IMG/VR virus record: IMGVR_UViG_3300043424_000261
Coordinates: 1 to 29,177 of that record
Source of the DNA: a virus
Length of the DNA stretch: 29,177 nt
Direction: 5' to 3' (one strand)
In this document: positions 8,571-16,784 of the stretch, in pieces
Layout of the letters: each line of letters begins with the position of its first letter
Position numbering within the stretch: the stretch's first letter is position 1
Program-made: the position numbers and the translations under genes
Notes under the pieces: model-generated
The model's database searches: none
What the model was told of the DNA's origin: nothing
Seen by the model: only the letters and a program-made list of their open reading frames with translations

Positions 8571-10138
8571 TACCAAATACCTCCGCCAACGTTTCTAGTT
8601 CCTTGTAACAATCTGCCAGTAGCATATTCTTTGAAACTAAATCTATTAGAAATTGAATTTCTAGTTACAATCGGTACACATGAAATTGATAGTTGAATTT
8701 TCGTAGGAACATATGTAACTGTCTCTGATGCGCCTGTATCAAAATTGGCAGAAGGTCTAGTGCCGCCTGCTTGTACTCCAGGTGGTAACTCTCTAATTGC
8801 CCCTGTTCCTGTAGTATATGTAGTTACAGGTACTCCACCGCCACTTGATGTTGTAGTTGGAATATAATCAACATCATTTGGTAAGTTATAACTGAAACTT
8901 GTAATAGCCATTGGATGTGCTTCAAACTGGAATCCACCCATACCAAATAAGAATACTAACGGAGGAGGTGTTCCGGGTTTTGGATCTTGATCCTGTCCAT
9001 AGAACATTTTAGTTGCGGCCCTAAAGAAGTGAATCACTGCTAACAAATAATTTGCCTCAAACACGTCCTGTGCTGTAAAGTCGCAACTAATACTTACACT
9101 GTCTACACTACTTCCTTGATATTGATAAATTCTATAATTGCTATGCGGTACGGTTGACTGATCATAACTTGCTGAATAGTTTACAGAGACTAACGGAGTA
9201 TATGGAAATACTACACCGTTTGTTGCGGCTAAAGGTGATAACACACCTGGATCATTTGCTCTATACAAATAGTTAGCATCAGGTGCTAGTGATAGTCGTA
9301 CACGCCAATCTTCAAATGCTTCAAAGTTTGCTTGATCTTGTGCTGATGCGGCTGCTTGTACATCAATAATTCTACCATCAAGACCTTTTGCTGATCCCTC
9401 ACTACCGCCATTATCAGGTTCGCTCGCCGGAGCATTATTTCCTGTACCTGTAACAGGTGTTTTATCGCCCCCTGGAATTTTAATAACTTCACCGACTCTG
9501 ATTAAATCAGGATTTTTAATCTGCGGATTGGCTTTTACTAATGCCGCAACTGTTGTGCCGTATCTTCTAGCAATAGAAGTTAGTGTATCTCCTGCTTTAA
9601 CAGTATAATCTGTTACTGTTCCTGGATCAGAGACCGCCTTAGGTTCACGATTCTCAACAGTATTTTGTGCGACAGGAGGTGTCGCTGTTGAATTGGGTGC
9701 GCTAGTAGTTGCAGGTTTGCTATTGGTTACAGTGGCTGCAACCGCAGTTGCAGTAGTGTTTGTTGTACTAGTAACTGATGTTGTAGTTACAGAATTAGAA
9801 GTTCTCTGTACATTTGTTGTAGTGGTAGTAGTTGCCGCAGGGTTTGTAGTAGTGGTAGCGGATGCTTTTAATTTAGAATCAACTTCAACTTTTGCTCCGG
9901 CAAGACCATTAATAAAACTAGAAAGTTGAGCATTGGGAATAATAAGTGAATCCCCATTTTGAAAAAAGATTCTAGTTCTAGAATCATCAACTGCTAATTC
10001 TCTTGCAAGACTAAGGTTGGTTAAAGTATAAGAGCCAGCGGCAGTTTTAAGGACATAGGTAATTGGCGCGCTATCCGGAGAAGGAGTAGATCCAGTTAAT
10101 GTTGCTGATCCTAATACTGTTGCTGTTGCAGTTGCCAT
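8570..10138 (-). CDS. LysM-domain baseplate/tail protein
   Basis: A 522-residue protein first in the minus-strand baseplate operon. Residues about 90-175 are an extremely Thr/Ala/Ser-rich linker. Residues about 178-224 are a LysM module ([20 protein letters not shown], then [19 protein letters not shown]). Residues about 260-520 are a folded domain ([53 protein letters not shown]). LysM modules in contractile tails (P2 gpX, Afp7-like proteins) sit at the hub-sheath interface rather than acting on wall sugar, so a baseplate or tube-initiation role is inferred from gene context. SD AGGA precedes ATG 10138 by 7 bases and a late-promoter element lies about 35 bases upstream. An alternative role in peptidoglycan binding cannot be excluded. 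Confidence 0.7.
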   Translation of the reverse strand: MATATATVLGSATLTGSTPSPDSAPITYVLKTAAGSYTLTNLSLARELAVDDSRTRIFFQNGDSLIIPNAQLSSFINGLAGAKVEVDSKLKASATTTTNPAATTTTTTNVQRTSNSVTTTSVTSTTNTTATAVAATVTNSKPATTSAPNSTATPPVAQNTVENREPKAVSDPGTVTDYTVKAGDTLTSIARRYGTTVAALVKANPQIKNPDLIRVGEVIKIPGGDKTPVTGTGNNAPASEPDNGGSEGSAKGLDGRIIDVQAAASAQDQANFEAFEDWRVRLSLAPDANYLYRANDPGVLSPLAATNGVVFPYTPLVSVNYSASYDQSTVPHSNYRIYQYQGSSVDSVSISCDFTAQDVFEANYLLAVIHFFRAATKMFYGQDQDPKPGTPPPLVFLFGMGGFQFEAHPMAITSFSYNLPNDVDYIPTTTSSGGGVPVTTYTTGTGAIRELPPGVQAGGTRPSANFDTGASETVTYVPTKIQLSISCVPIVTRNSISNRFSFKEYATGRLLQGTRNVGGGIW

Positions 10139-10150
10139 AGTTTTTCCTGT

Positions 10151-10158
10151 AATAAATA
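10151..10158 (+). promoter_or_regulatory. Candidate late promoter facing right, toward gp55
   Basis: The plus strand reads AATAAATA. Together with the minus-strand GATAAATA at 10173-10180 it forms an inverted repeat (ATAAATA/TATTTAT) with a 14-base gap. Predicted start near 10164 would give a leader of about 105 bases for gp55. Confidence 0.4.
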
Positions 10159-10172
10159 GACTTGTCTGCTTG

Positions 10173-10180
10173 TATTTATC
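10173..10180 (-). promoter_or_regulatory. Late promoter for the LysM-gp53-gp5 baseplate operon
   Basis: The minus strand reads GATAAATA, one base from the T4 late consensus. The predicted start near 10167 gives a leader of about 28 bases that includes the AGGA ribosome site of the LysM gene. It faces the rightward element at 10151-10158, so polymerase could not occupy both at once. Confidence 0.6.
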
Positions 10181-10213
10181 GCTTCAAAAAACCACAAAAT
10201 TTACCCACATATG

Positions 10214-10242
10214 TTGCATTTCAGCAACAGTATGTGTATTAT
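10214..10242 (+). promoter_or_regulatory. Candidate sigma70-type promoter for gp55
   Basis: TTGCAT (10214-10219) and TATTAT (10237-10242) are separated by 17 bases; the -10 matches TATAAT at five of six positions, the -35 at three of six. A start near 10249 would leave about 20 bases before the gp55 ATG, including its AGAGGA site. Host sigma70 recognition would let gp55 be made before late transcription. In AT-rich DNA such matches can arise by chance. Confidence 0.35.
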
Positions 10243-10269
10243 TGTTTCTACAACATAAAAAGAGGACCT

Positions 10270-11172
10270 ATGGCTGTAACCACTAAAAAACCAGTAAACT
10301 ACTTAAACAATAAAGATATCCTTAAGGAAATTCATTCAAGTAAAAACACATATTGCTCATTTATAGAGCCAGAATATCATAGATACGATCTAATCATTGA
10401 CAAACCCGAAGAATCGTTAGAAAAGTCCCTAGCATTTGCACTAAAGCCTGCACAAATTAAGGCTGCTAAAGAAGTTAGAGCCGCTAGATTGTCACTTGAA
10501 ACCGGCGAGAAAGTCGATGTGAAATCAATCAACAAAGAAGATTTGATTTTTAGAGTTATGACTTGGGATCATATTCCAGTATCACAAAAGCAACCTAGAA
10601 AAACCGTAAAAAAGAAAACAGCACGTGATATTCTATCATTTGATGATGATGAAATTGATGCCGATTCAATTTTTGAAGATTTAGAAGATAACACTACTAA
10701 AGGTGAAGTCGATGACATGGTTCATGTCAAAGTAAACTTTCCACCATTTCAGCATTTCAAGTTAGATGATACAGGCTCAATGCGTTGCGTAGGCAAGAGT
10801 CACTGGGTGGGCGGTCTTGAAAACGGAGAGTTTAGCAAAGATCACGGACAGATCACAAACAAACTAGCACGTATGTATATCATGCTTTGTGAAAAGTATG
10901 CTATGAAGTTCAATTGGCGAGGTTATACCTACAATGACGAAATGCGTAACAGTGCAATTCTACAATTAACATATGTAGGTTTGCGTTTCAATGAGGCTAA
11001 GTCAGCCAACCCATTCGCTTATTACACTGCGGCAATCACTAATAGTTTCTGTCGTGTTCTTAATACCGAAAAGCGTAACCAAAACATTCGTGATGACATT
11101 CTTGAAATGAATGGATTAAATCCAAGTTTCAGTCGTCAAATGAGCGGCGTCAAAGTGACGTATGAAGAGTAA
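10270..11172 (+). CDS. gp55: Late-transcription sigma factor gp55, enlarged N-terminus
   Basis: The 300-residue protein ends in a region matching T4 gp55, the sigma-like factor that directs host RNA polymerase to late promoters: NWRGYTYNDEMRNSAILQL, LRFNEAKSANPFAYYTAAI, then NSFCRVLNTEKRNQNIRDD, corresponding to sigma region 2. T4 gp55 is only 185 residues. The extra N-terminal about 170 residues hold a conserved-looking block (VNYLNNKDILKEIHSSKNTY), a basic patch (KTVKKKTA, about residues 113-120) and an acidic stretch around residues 125-150; I recall this longer form in marine T4-type phages. I chose ATG 10270 because AGAGGA precedes it by 3 bases; an upstream TTG at 10162 would add 36 implausible residues. 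It leads the plus-strand recombination operon. Confidence 0.9.
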   Translation: MAVTTKKPVNYLNNKDILKEIHSSKNTYCSFIEPEYHRYDLIIDKPEESLEKSLAFALKPAQIKAAKEVRAARLSLETGEKVDVKSINKEDLIFRVMTWDHIPVSQKQPRKTVKKKTARDILSFDDDEIDADSIFEDLEDNTTKGEVDDMVHVKVNFPPFQHFKLDDTGSMRCVGKSHWVGGLENGEFSKDHGQITNKLARMYIMLCEKYAMKFNWRGYTYNDEMRNSAILQLTYVGLRFNEAKSANPFAYYTAAITNSFCRVLNTEKRNQNIRDDILEMNGLNPSFSRQMSGVKVTYEE

Positions 11173-11221
11173 GGTAACCTAAACAGTTGCAAAATGAATA
11201 AAGAGGTCTTATAGTATCGCT

Positions 11222-12238
11222 ATGGCGAATCTATTTAAAAAGGCGGCAGTATTCACCGATATTCACTTTGGATTAAAGTCGAACAGTCTACAACATAATC
11301 AAGACTGTTCTGACTTTGTTGATTGGTTTATCAGTGAAGCCAAAAAAGAAAACTGCGAAACATGTTTCTTTCTAGGTGATTATAATCATCATCGTGCTAG
11401 TATCAATATGCATACCATGCAGTTTGGTCTACGTGCATTAGAAAAACTAAACAGTGCATTTGAACGTGTGATCTTTATCCCGGGCAATCACGATTTGTAT
11501 TATCGTGACCGTAGAGATATTCATAGTGTTGAATGGGCAAATCATCTACCCAACGTAACAATCGTTAATGATTGGTTAGTAGAGGGTAACTGTGTTGTTG
11601 CTCCCTGGTTAGTAGGTGATGATTATAAAAAGTTATCTAAGTTAGGTGGCAAATATCTATTCAGTCACTTAGAACTTCCCAACTTCTATATGAATGCTAT
11701 GGTTCAAATGCCTGATCATGGTGAATTGAATGATGATCACGTAGTTGGATTTGAGAAAGTATTCAGCGGTCACTTTCACAAACGTCAAGCAAGAAACAAT
11801 ATTTGGTATATCGGTAATGCGTTCCCGCACAACTATGCAGACGCGGGTGACGATCAACGAGGTATGATGATTCTTGAATGGAATAAGGATCCAGAATTTC
11901 GTGCATGGCCTGATCAACCCGTGTTTCGTGTTTATAAACTAAGTGAAATCTTAGATAATCCAGACGGCTTATTATTGCCACGCAGTAATATCAGAGTGCA
12001 TCTTGACATTGATATTAGTTATGAAGAGGCAAACTTCATTAGAGAAACACTTATCCCTAAACATGGCTTACGTGAAATGGCATTGATTCCTATGAAGTTA
12101 GATCAAGTAGGGCAAGACCTTGCCCCGGGCGAAATTAAATTCGAAAGCGTGGATCAAATTATCATTGATCAAATCTCTAATATTGAGAGTGAGTTCTATG
12201 ATAGTAAAATGCTATTAGAGTTATATAGAAACTTATGA
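11222..12238 (+). CDS. gp47: Recombination nuclease subunit gp47 (Mre11/SbcD-like)
   Basis: The 338-residue protein has the calcineurin-type phosphoesterase motifs in order: DIHFG (Asp13, His15), GDYNHHR (Asp53), GNHD (residues 88-91), SHLEL and GHFHKR, the ligands for two Mn ions. Length equals T4 gp47 (339). With gp46 it forms the Mre11/Rad50-like complex that resects DNA ends for recombination-dependent replication. The start is fixed by the metal motif at residue 13; AGAGG lies about 15 bases upstream. Unlike a simple 47-46 pair, its stop overlaps the start of a sulfotransferase gene by 4 bases (ATGA), so the two nuclease subunits are separated by an auxiliary gene. Confidence 0.95.
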   Translation: MANLFKKAAVFTDIHFGLKSNSLQHNQDCSDFVDWFISEAKKENCETCFFLGDYNHHRASINMHTMQFGLRALEKLNSAFERVIFIPGNHDLYYRDRRDIHSVEWANHLPNVTIVNDWLVEGNCVVAPWLVGDDYKKLSKLGGKYLFSHLELPNFYMNAMVQMPDHGELNDDHVVGFEKVFSGHFHKRQARNNIWYIGNAFPHNYADAGDDQRGMMILEWNKDPEFRAWPDQPVFRVYKLSEILDNPDGLLLPRSNIRVHLDIDISYEEANFIRETLIPKHGLREMALIPMKLDQVGQDLAPGEIKFESVDQIIIDQISNIESEFYDSKMLLELYRNL

Positions 12239-12909
12239 AGAAAATTCATTATAGAAATTTAGGATTTCCTAAAACAGGAACCAATTGGTTATGGTTGCAG
12301 TTTATGCGCCATCCATTAATTGATGGTAAATTAGAATTAGTTTATAAAGAGTATCAGGCACATGATTTGCCTACTTATACAAAAATGTATCGTGAATTTG
12401 ATACATCTATCAACTTAGATACTCATATGTTCTGCAACTATGTGGATACAAATCATTATGCTAATCCAGTAAACATGCATGAGCATACCACACACTTGAC
12501 TATGATTTTAAGAAGTCCTTACGATGTTTTAAATTCTATATACAACATGAATAAAAACAGAAATCCAAACTTCAACGGTACTCCGCAAGAATACACAAAT
12601 CTAAACAGTGATGTTGTGAAAATGTATTCTGACTTTGAAAAGATATTTGGTTATTGGGACAATTGCAAACTACCTGTTTTATACTTGTTTTATGATGACT
12701 TAGTTAAAGACCCTAAACAATTCATGCATACTATTTGCGAGTATATCGGTGTTAAGCCCTTTTATGATGCAAAGAGAGGGGTAACATTTCAAACGGATAA
12801 AAAAGATCCCTTAGTATTTGACAATCAAGAGACAATCGACTATATTAATAAAGGAATAACTGTGATAGAGAATCGCTTAGGTCGAGACTTATCACACTGG
12901 AAGCATTAA
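12235..12909 (+). CDS. PAPS-dependent sulfotransferase-like protein
   Basis: The 224-residue protein begins NLGFPKTGTNWLW (residues 8-20), the 5'-phosphosulfate loop of sulfotransferases that grips the PAPS donor, and has RSPYDVLNSIYN at about residue 93-104, the 3'-phosphate binding segment. A late YDDLVKDPKQF block followed by a helix ending EYIGV also matches the fold. It would move sulfate from PAPS to an unknown acceptor. The gene overlaps gp47 by 4 bases and gp46 by one, so it is co-translated with the nuclease subunits; nothing in the sequence links it to recombination. Possible targets are host envelope glycans, virion proteins or small molecules; all are inference. Confidence 0.8.
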   Translation: MKKIHYRNLGFPKTGTNWLWLQFMRHPLIDGKLELVYKEYQAHDLPTYTKMYREFDTSINLDTHMFCNYVDTNHYANPVNMHEHTTHLTMILRSPYDVLNSIYNMNKNRNPNFNGTPQEYTNLNSDVVKMYSDFEKIFGYWDNCKLPVLYLFYDDLVKDPKQFMHTICEYIGVKPFYDAKRGVTFQTDKKDPLVFDNQETIDYINKGITVIENRLGRDLSHWKH

Positions 12910-14981
12910 TGATTACACTCAAAAATATTACCCTACGAAACTTTTTAAGCATTGGACAAGTAACTCAGGCGGTTAACTTTGATAGCAATGAACTTACACT
13001 TATTTTAGGTGAAAACTTAGACTTAGGTGGTGACGGTGCTAGAAATGGTACTGGTAAAACCACGTTGATTCAGGGACTTGCCTATGCATTGTTTGGTCAA
13101 CCAATTAATAATATTCGTAAGGATAATTTAATCAATCGTACCAACGGCAAGGGTATGATGGTTACTCTTGAATTCAGTGCCGGAGGTGTTGAATATAAGA
13201 TTGAACGTGGACGTAGACCTAATGTTTTGAAGTTTTATGTAAACAGTGATTTACAAACTGGTCAAGACGATGCTCAGGGTGAGAACAAAGAAACACAAAT
13301 TCAAATTGAACGTGCAATTGGTATGACGCCAGACATGTTCAAGCATATTGTTGCATTGAATACCTATTCAGAGCCTTTCCTAGCAATGAAGAGTAATGAC
13401 CAACGCAACGTCATTGAGCAATTGCTCGGCATTACATTGTTGAGTGAGAAGGCTGATATAATCAAAGAAAAGATTAGAGTTAACAAAGAACACATTCAAC
13501 AAGAAGAGTTTCGTGTTAAGGCTGTTGAAGAAGCCAATAAAAGAGTACAAGAACAAATTGACAGTGTTAAGCGTAGGCAAAGTCTTTGGCAAAAGCAACA
13601 TGATGAGGCTCTTGCTAAACTAGTTGCCGACTATGATGAACTTAGTAAGATTGACATTGAAAAAGAACTTCAAGCACACAAAAATCTAGCAGTTTACACT
13701 GACTTGAAAAAGAAACAAGATGCCTTTGATGCTTTATTGGCTCGTCAAGTTGCATGGAGACAAAAGCGTGATAAGGATGTTGCTGAATTCACTAAACAGT
13801 TGACAACACTTAGTACGATTGATATTGAACTTGAACTTCAAGCGCATAAGGATTTAGCAGAGTACAATCGTAAAAAAATTGAACTTGATTCTATTAACCA
13901 AACTATCACATCGCTTGAAGCCAGCATTAAGAAAGAACTTAAAGTTGTTTCTAAACTAGAAGGTGAAATCAAGACCTTAGAAGATCATAAGTGCTATGCT
14001 TGTGGTCAAGACTTCCATGATGATAACCAATCTAAGGTTCTATCTGATAAGAAAGAACTACTTGAAACTGCTAAATCTGATCTTGCCCAATTCCAAAACA
14101 ATTTAGAAAAAAATAAAAATTCTATTTTTGTTTTGGGTTTGGAACCCGTAACTCATTACAAAACAGAAGCAGAAGCAGTCAAGCATTCAAGTCAGGTTGA
14201 AAACATTCAAAAGCAAATTGATGCTAAGAATAATGAAACTGATCCATATGCTGAACAATTGGCAGAACACGTTGTAGTTGAAATCGGTGCGCAACCTAAG
14301 ACACATTATGATACTGAGGCTGAAGCAATCGAACATCGCAGTACATTTGCTAATTTAGAAAAGAGTATTGAAAACAAAGTTGCTGAAACTGATCCATATG
14401 CAGAACAAGTTGCTGAAATGGAAGCACAAGCATTACAAGAAATCAGTTTTGACAAGATTAATGAACTTACTAAGTTAGGAGATCACCTTAAATTCCTATT
14501 AGATTTGCTAACTAGTAAAGATAGTTTCGTTCGTAAAAAGATTATCGATCAGAACCTATCATATTTGAATGCTAGACTCACACATTATCTGGACAAGATT
14601 GGCTTGCCCCATACTGTAGTGTTTAAGAATGACTTGTCGGTTGAAATTACCGAACTCGGTCGTGAGTTGGACTTTGATAACTTGTCACGAGGTGAGCGGA
14701 ACCGATTGATTTTAGGATTGAGTTTTGCGTTCCGTGATGTGTGGGAAAACTTATACTTCCCAATCAATACACTGTTTATTGACGAATTGATTGATAGTGG
14801 ATTAGATAGCATAGGTGTTGAAAACAGTATGGCTATCTTAAAAGATATGTCACGTAGACGCAACAAGAGCATTTGGCTTGTAAGTCATAGAGAAGAACTT
14901 GCAGGACGTGTGCCTAGTGTGTTGAAAGTTGTTAAAGAAAACGGCTTTACAACATACAATACAACAACAGATATTGAATAA
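12909..14981 (+). CDS. gp46: Recombination nuclease subunit gp46 (Rad50/SbcC-like)
   Basis: The 690-residue protein is an SMC-type ATPase: Walker A GARNGTGKTT (residues 43-52), zinc hook CYACGQ (Cys362, Cys365), signature LSRGERNRL (from residue 592), Walker B TLFIDEL (about 620) and H-loop WLVSHREE. T4 gp46 is 560 residues; the surplus lies in the coiled-coil arms, each of which holds a two-copy internal repeat. It pairs with gp47, controlling its nuclease with ATP. Its start overlaps the sulfotransferase stop by one base, and its TAA overlaps the next ATG as TAATG. Confidence 0.95.
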   Translation: MITLKNITLRNFLSIGQVTQAVNFDSNELTLILGENLDLGGDGARNGTGKTTLIQGLAYALFGQPINNIRKDNLINRTNGKGMMVTLEFSAGGVEYKIERGRRPNVLKFYVNSDLQTGQDDAQGENKETQIQIERAIGMTPDMFKHIVALNTYSEPFLAMKSNDQRNVIEQLLGITLLSEKADIIKEKIRVNKEHIQQEEFRVKAVEEANKRVQEQIDSVKRRQSLWQKQHDEALAKLVADYDELSKIDIEKELQAHKNLAVYTDLKKKQDAFDALLARQVAWRQKRDKDVAEFTKQLTTLSTIDIELELQAHKDLAEYNRKKIELDSINQTITSLEASIKKELKVVSKLEGEIKTLEDHKCYACGQDFHDDNQSKVLSDKKELLETAKSDLAQFQNNLEKNKNSIFVLGLEPVTHYKTEAEAVKHSSQVENIQKQIDAKNNETDPYAEQLAEHVVVEIGAQPKTHYDTEAEAIEHRSTFANLEKSIENKVAETDPYAEQVAEMEAQALQEISFDKINELTKLGDHLKFLLDLLTSKDSFVRKKIIDQNLSYLNARLTHYLDKIGLPHTVVFKNDLSVEITELGRELDFDNLSRGERNRLILGLSFAFRDVWENLYFPINTLFIDELIDSGLDSIGVENSMAILKDMSRRRNKSIWLVSHREELAGRVPSVLKVVKENGFTTYNTTTDIE
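13572..13907 (+). repeat. Two-copy 168-base repeat in the gp46 ascending coil
   Basis: Residues 222-277 and 278-333 are diverged copies of a 56-residue unit; the best match is DIEKELQAHKNLAVY against DIELELQAHKDLAEY. Fifty-six residues equal eight heptads, so duplication keeps the coiled-coil register. Confidence 0.7.
14151..14450 (+). repeat. Two-copy 150-base repeat in the gp46 descending coil
   Basis: Residues 415-464 and 465-514 are diverged copies of a 50-residue unit: THYKTEAEAVKH against THYDTEAEAIEH, and ETDPYAEQLAE against ETDPYAEQVAE exactly 50 residues later. Near-identical DNA (gaaactgatccatatgc) marks both copies. Confidence 0.8.
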
Positions 14982-15991
14982 TGTTAGCAAAGTGGCATTG
15001 GCATATTGAGATTAGTAGCAAGTGTACCTTGCGCTGTCCCCGTTGCGCCAGACAAGAAGTGCCAGATACATTAATCAATACAGAACTAGATTTTGAATTC
15101 TTTCAACGTAATTTTACACAAGATTTTGTAGAGAAAAACGTTGAAAAAATCACATTTTGCGGAGATGACGGTGACCCTATATATGCACACGACTTCATTA
15201 AAGTGGTAGAATATTTAAAGGAAATTAAGCCGTCTATCTCTATTGTCATCGTTACTAACGGGTCATATAAGACTGAAGGTTGGTGGCAAGACTTAGCAGT
15301 AAATCTAACTGAAAACGATCAAGTGCATTTCAGTTTAGATGGCTGGGATCAAGAAAGCAATAATAAATACCGAATCAACTGCAATTGGGATAGCATCATG
15401 ACCGGTGCTAGAGTCCTTATTTCCAGAAGCAAAGCATTTACTTCATGGGATGCCATTGCATTTAAGTTTAATGAACACAAGTTAGACTTTATGCGTGACA
15501 AGGCTAAACGTTTGGGCTTTGATCAGTTTCAGTTGACCAAGAGTACAAAGTTTGGTAAGATTTACAATAACTACGGAACTAATGATGAATTACAGCCTAT
15601 AGATCAATTAATCAGTTCAAGTCATAGATTTGAACGTGAGATTACTAATCTATCAGGTCGTGAAGTTTTAGAACCTTGGTTAGAAACTAATATCAAACTG
15701 TACAAATCAGTTAAAGACATTGGTAATACTAAGCCCATGTGTCACATAGGCAATAAGGGTTTGTATATCAATTCTAGAGGGGAATTCTACCCGTGCTGTT
15801 GGGTTGCTAATCGTTATGGACATAACAGTAAATGGGCAGAGTTAGGAAAGAAGTTTGATTTGAATAAAGTCACACTTCAATCCGTAGTAGATTTACCATA
15901 TTGGAACGGCGAGTTCGCAAATGACAGTTTTGAATGTGACACTAAGTGCGCAGTCGAACGGGTTAATAAAAATTATGCCACTGAGTGGTAA
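14981..15991 (+). CDS. Radical SAM protein with SPASM-like C-terminal cysteines
   Basis: The 336-residue protein has CTLRCPRC at residues 15-22, the CxxxCxxC motif that holds the 4Fe-4S cluster cleaving S-adenosylmethionine. It is followed by TFCGDDGDP (place of the GGE motif that binds SAM), VTNGS and HFSLDG strands of the partial TIM barrel. The C-terminal third has CHIGNKGLYINSRGEFYPCC and a final CDTKC, resembling the SPASM/twitch segment that binds auxiliary clusters. Such enzymes often modify peptides or sugars; the substrate here is unknown. The start codon overlaps the gp46 stop (TAATG), so it is translated with the recombination genes. Radical SAM membership is firm from motifs; SPASM is probable. 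Confidence 0.85.
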   Translation: MLAKWHWHIEISSKCTLRCPRCARQEVPDTLINTELDFEFFQRNFTQDFVEKNVEKITFCGDDGDPIYAHDFIKVVEYLKEIKPSISIVIVTNGSYKTEGWWQDLAVNLTENDQVHFSLDGWDQESNNKYRINCNWDSIMTGARVLISRSKAFTSWDAIAFKFNEHKLDFMRDKAKRLGFDQFQLTKSTKFGKIYNNYGTNDELQPIDQLISSSHRFEREITNLSGREVLEPWLETNIKLYKSVKDIGNTKPMCHIGNKGLYINSRGEFYPCCWVANRYGHNSKWAELGKKFDLNKVTLQSVVDLPYWNGEFANDSFECDTKCAVERVNKNYATEW

Positions 15992-16007
15992 AGAGATAGA
16001 TATAGAT

Positions 16008-16574
16008 ATGACTTCACCACAAAAAGCAAAAGGTTCCTCATTCGAAAGAGAAGTTGCAAACTTCTTATCAAGTACATACAGCGAGAGTTTTATCCGTGCC
16101 CCTGGCTCGGGTGCTTACGTTGGTGGCAAGAATCAGTCACGCACTCAATTCTTGCATGAGGGACAGATTCGTAGTTTCAAAGGTGATATCGTCCCAGGAC
16201 AAAGTTTTCCTAAATTCAATGCAGAATGCAAAAGTTATGCAGATTTTCCGTTTCATCAAGTGTTAGCAGGTAACTGCAAAACATTAGATGGATGGTTGCA
16301 ACAACTTATGGATGTTGCAGAAGAAGGCGACTTAAACATTCTATTCATGAAGTTTAATCGCAAAGGAAAGTTTGTCGCAGTTCAAACGAAATATACATGG
16401 GTTACTGATAACTTCATGTACTATTCTTCTCCCAACTTAGGTGATTGGATTCTACTTGAATTTGATCACTTCTTCAAATTAAACAAAGACCTTCTTAAAA
16501 CATACTCAGGCGCAGTAGGCTCTACAGACACCAAGTCAGTTAACATTATTAATATTGATACTGCACTGGCGTAA
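16008..16574 (+). CDS. PD-(D/E)xK-type nuclease, resolvase-like
   Basis: With ATG 16008 the product is 188 residues. It begins KGSSFEREVANFL (Glu13, Glu15), continues with an Arg/Gly-rich segment (RAPGSGAYVGG), then GDIVPG (Asp60) and FNAECKSY (Glu73, Lys75): an E...D...ExK arrangement typical of restriction-fold nucleases and Holliday-junction-resolvase-like enzymes. It lies 16 bases after the radical SAM stop at the end of the recombination operon, so processing of recombination intermediates is a reasonable role. An in-frame ATG at 15975 would overlap the upstream gene by 17 bases and add 11 residues; neither start has a strong ribosome site. Exact substrate is inferred. Confidence 0.68.
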   Translation: MTSPQKAKGSSFEREVANFLSSTYSESFIRAPGSGAYVGGKNQSRTQFLHEGQIRSFKGDIVPGQSFPKFNAECKSYADFPFHQVLAGNCKTLDGWLQQLMDVAEEGDLNILFMKFNRKGKFVAVQTKYTWVTDNFMYYSSPNLGDWILLEFDHFFKLNKDLLKTYSGAVGSTDTKSVNIINIDTALA

Positions 16575-16603
16575 CTAGGCTCACCTAAAAATACAATTTG
16601 TTT

Positions 16604-16784
16604 GGTCGGGGTTGCTCGACCCTCCTTGAGGAAGTACGGGTAGTGCTGTGCTAACGGATCTGGAGTATGCGTAGAACATTTAATGTTCTATGGAACACCG
16701 AGAGGGCAATCGACAGGTTTGCGAACCCTCAATGAGTCTATACCTACTCTATCTTGATGGTATAGAACATGCGTTGCGGAGGAT
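16604..16784 (+). ncRNA. Structured RNA or long structured leader, candidate
   Basis: The 210 bases after the nuclease gene lack a normal reading frame but hold several hairpins. GGTCG/CGACC pairs at 16604-16608 and 16617-16621. TAGAACAT/ATGTTCTA pairs at 16672-16679 and 16683-16690, extended by a GU and a CG pair. GAGGG/CCCTC pairs at 16702-16706 and 16726-16730. TCTATACC/GGTATAGA pairs at 16737-16744 and 16759-16766. A second TAGAACAT at 16763-16770 can instead pair with 16683-16691, breaking both the first and last hairpins. Strand is given as + because the preceding genes are + and GGAGG with an ATG follows. I do not recognise a known RNA family. It could be an untranslated leader, a small RNA or remnant sequence. 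Confidence 0.45.

Noticed and set aside
8571-8576. TTG start two codons before the gp53 ATG
   Set aside because: ATG 8570 overlapping the upstream stop as TAATG is the normal coupled start and fits the family N-terminus.
10162-10269. Upstream TTG start for gp55 adding 36 residues
   Set aside because: The added segment is Tyr/Phe/Gln-rich and unlike the family, overlaps promoter elements, and ATG 10270 has a good AGAGGA site.
16621-16665. TTGAGGAAGTACGGG resembles the GAGGAAAGUCCGGG core of RNase P RNA
   Set aside because: The downstream universal partner (ACAGAA...GGCUUA type P4 strand) and other conserved loops are absent and the region is too short.
16575-16784. tRNA, tmRNA or group I intron in the gene-free stretch
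   Set aside because: No cloverleaf, no T-loop with acceptor stem, no CCA end, and no intron core segments could be found.
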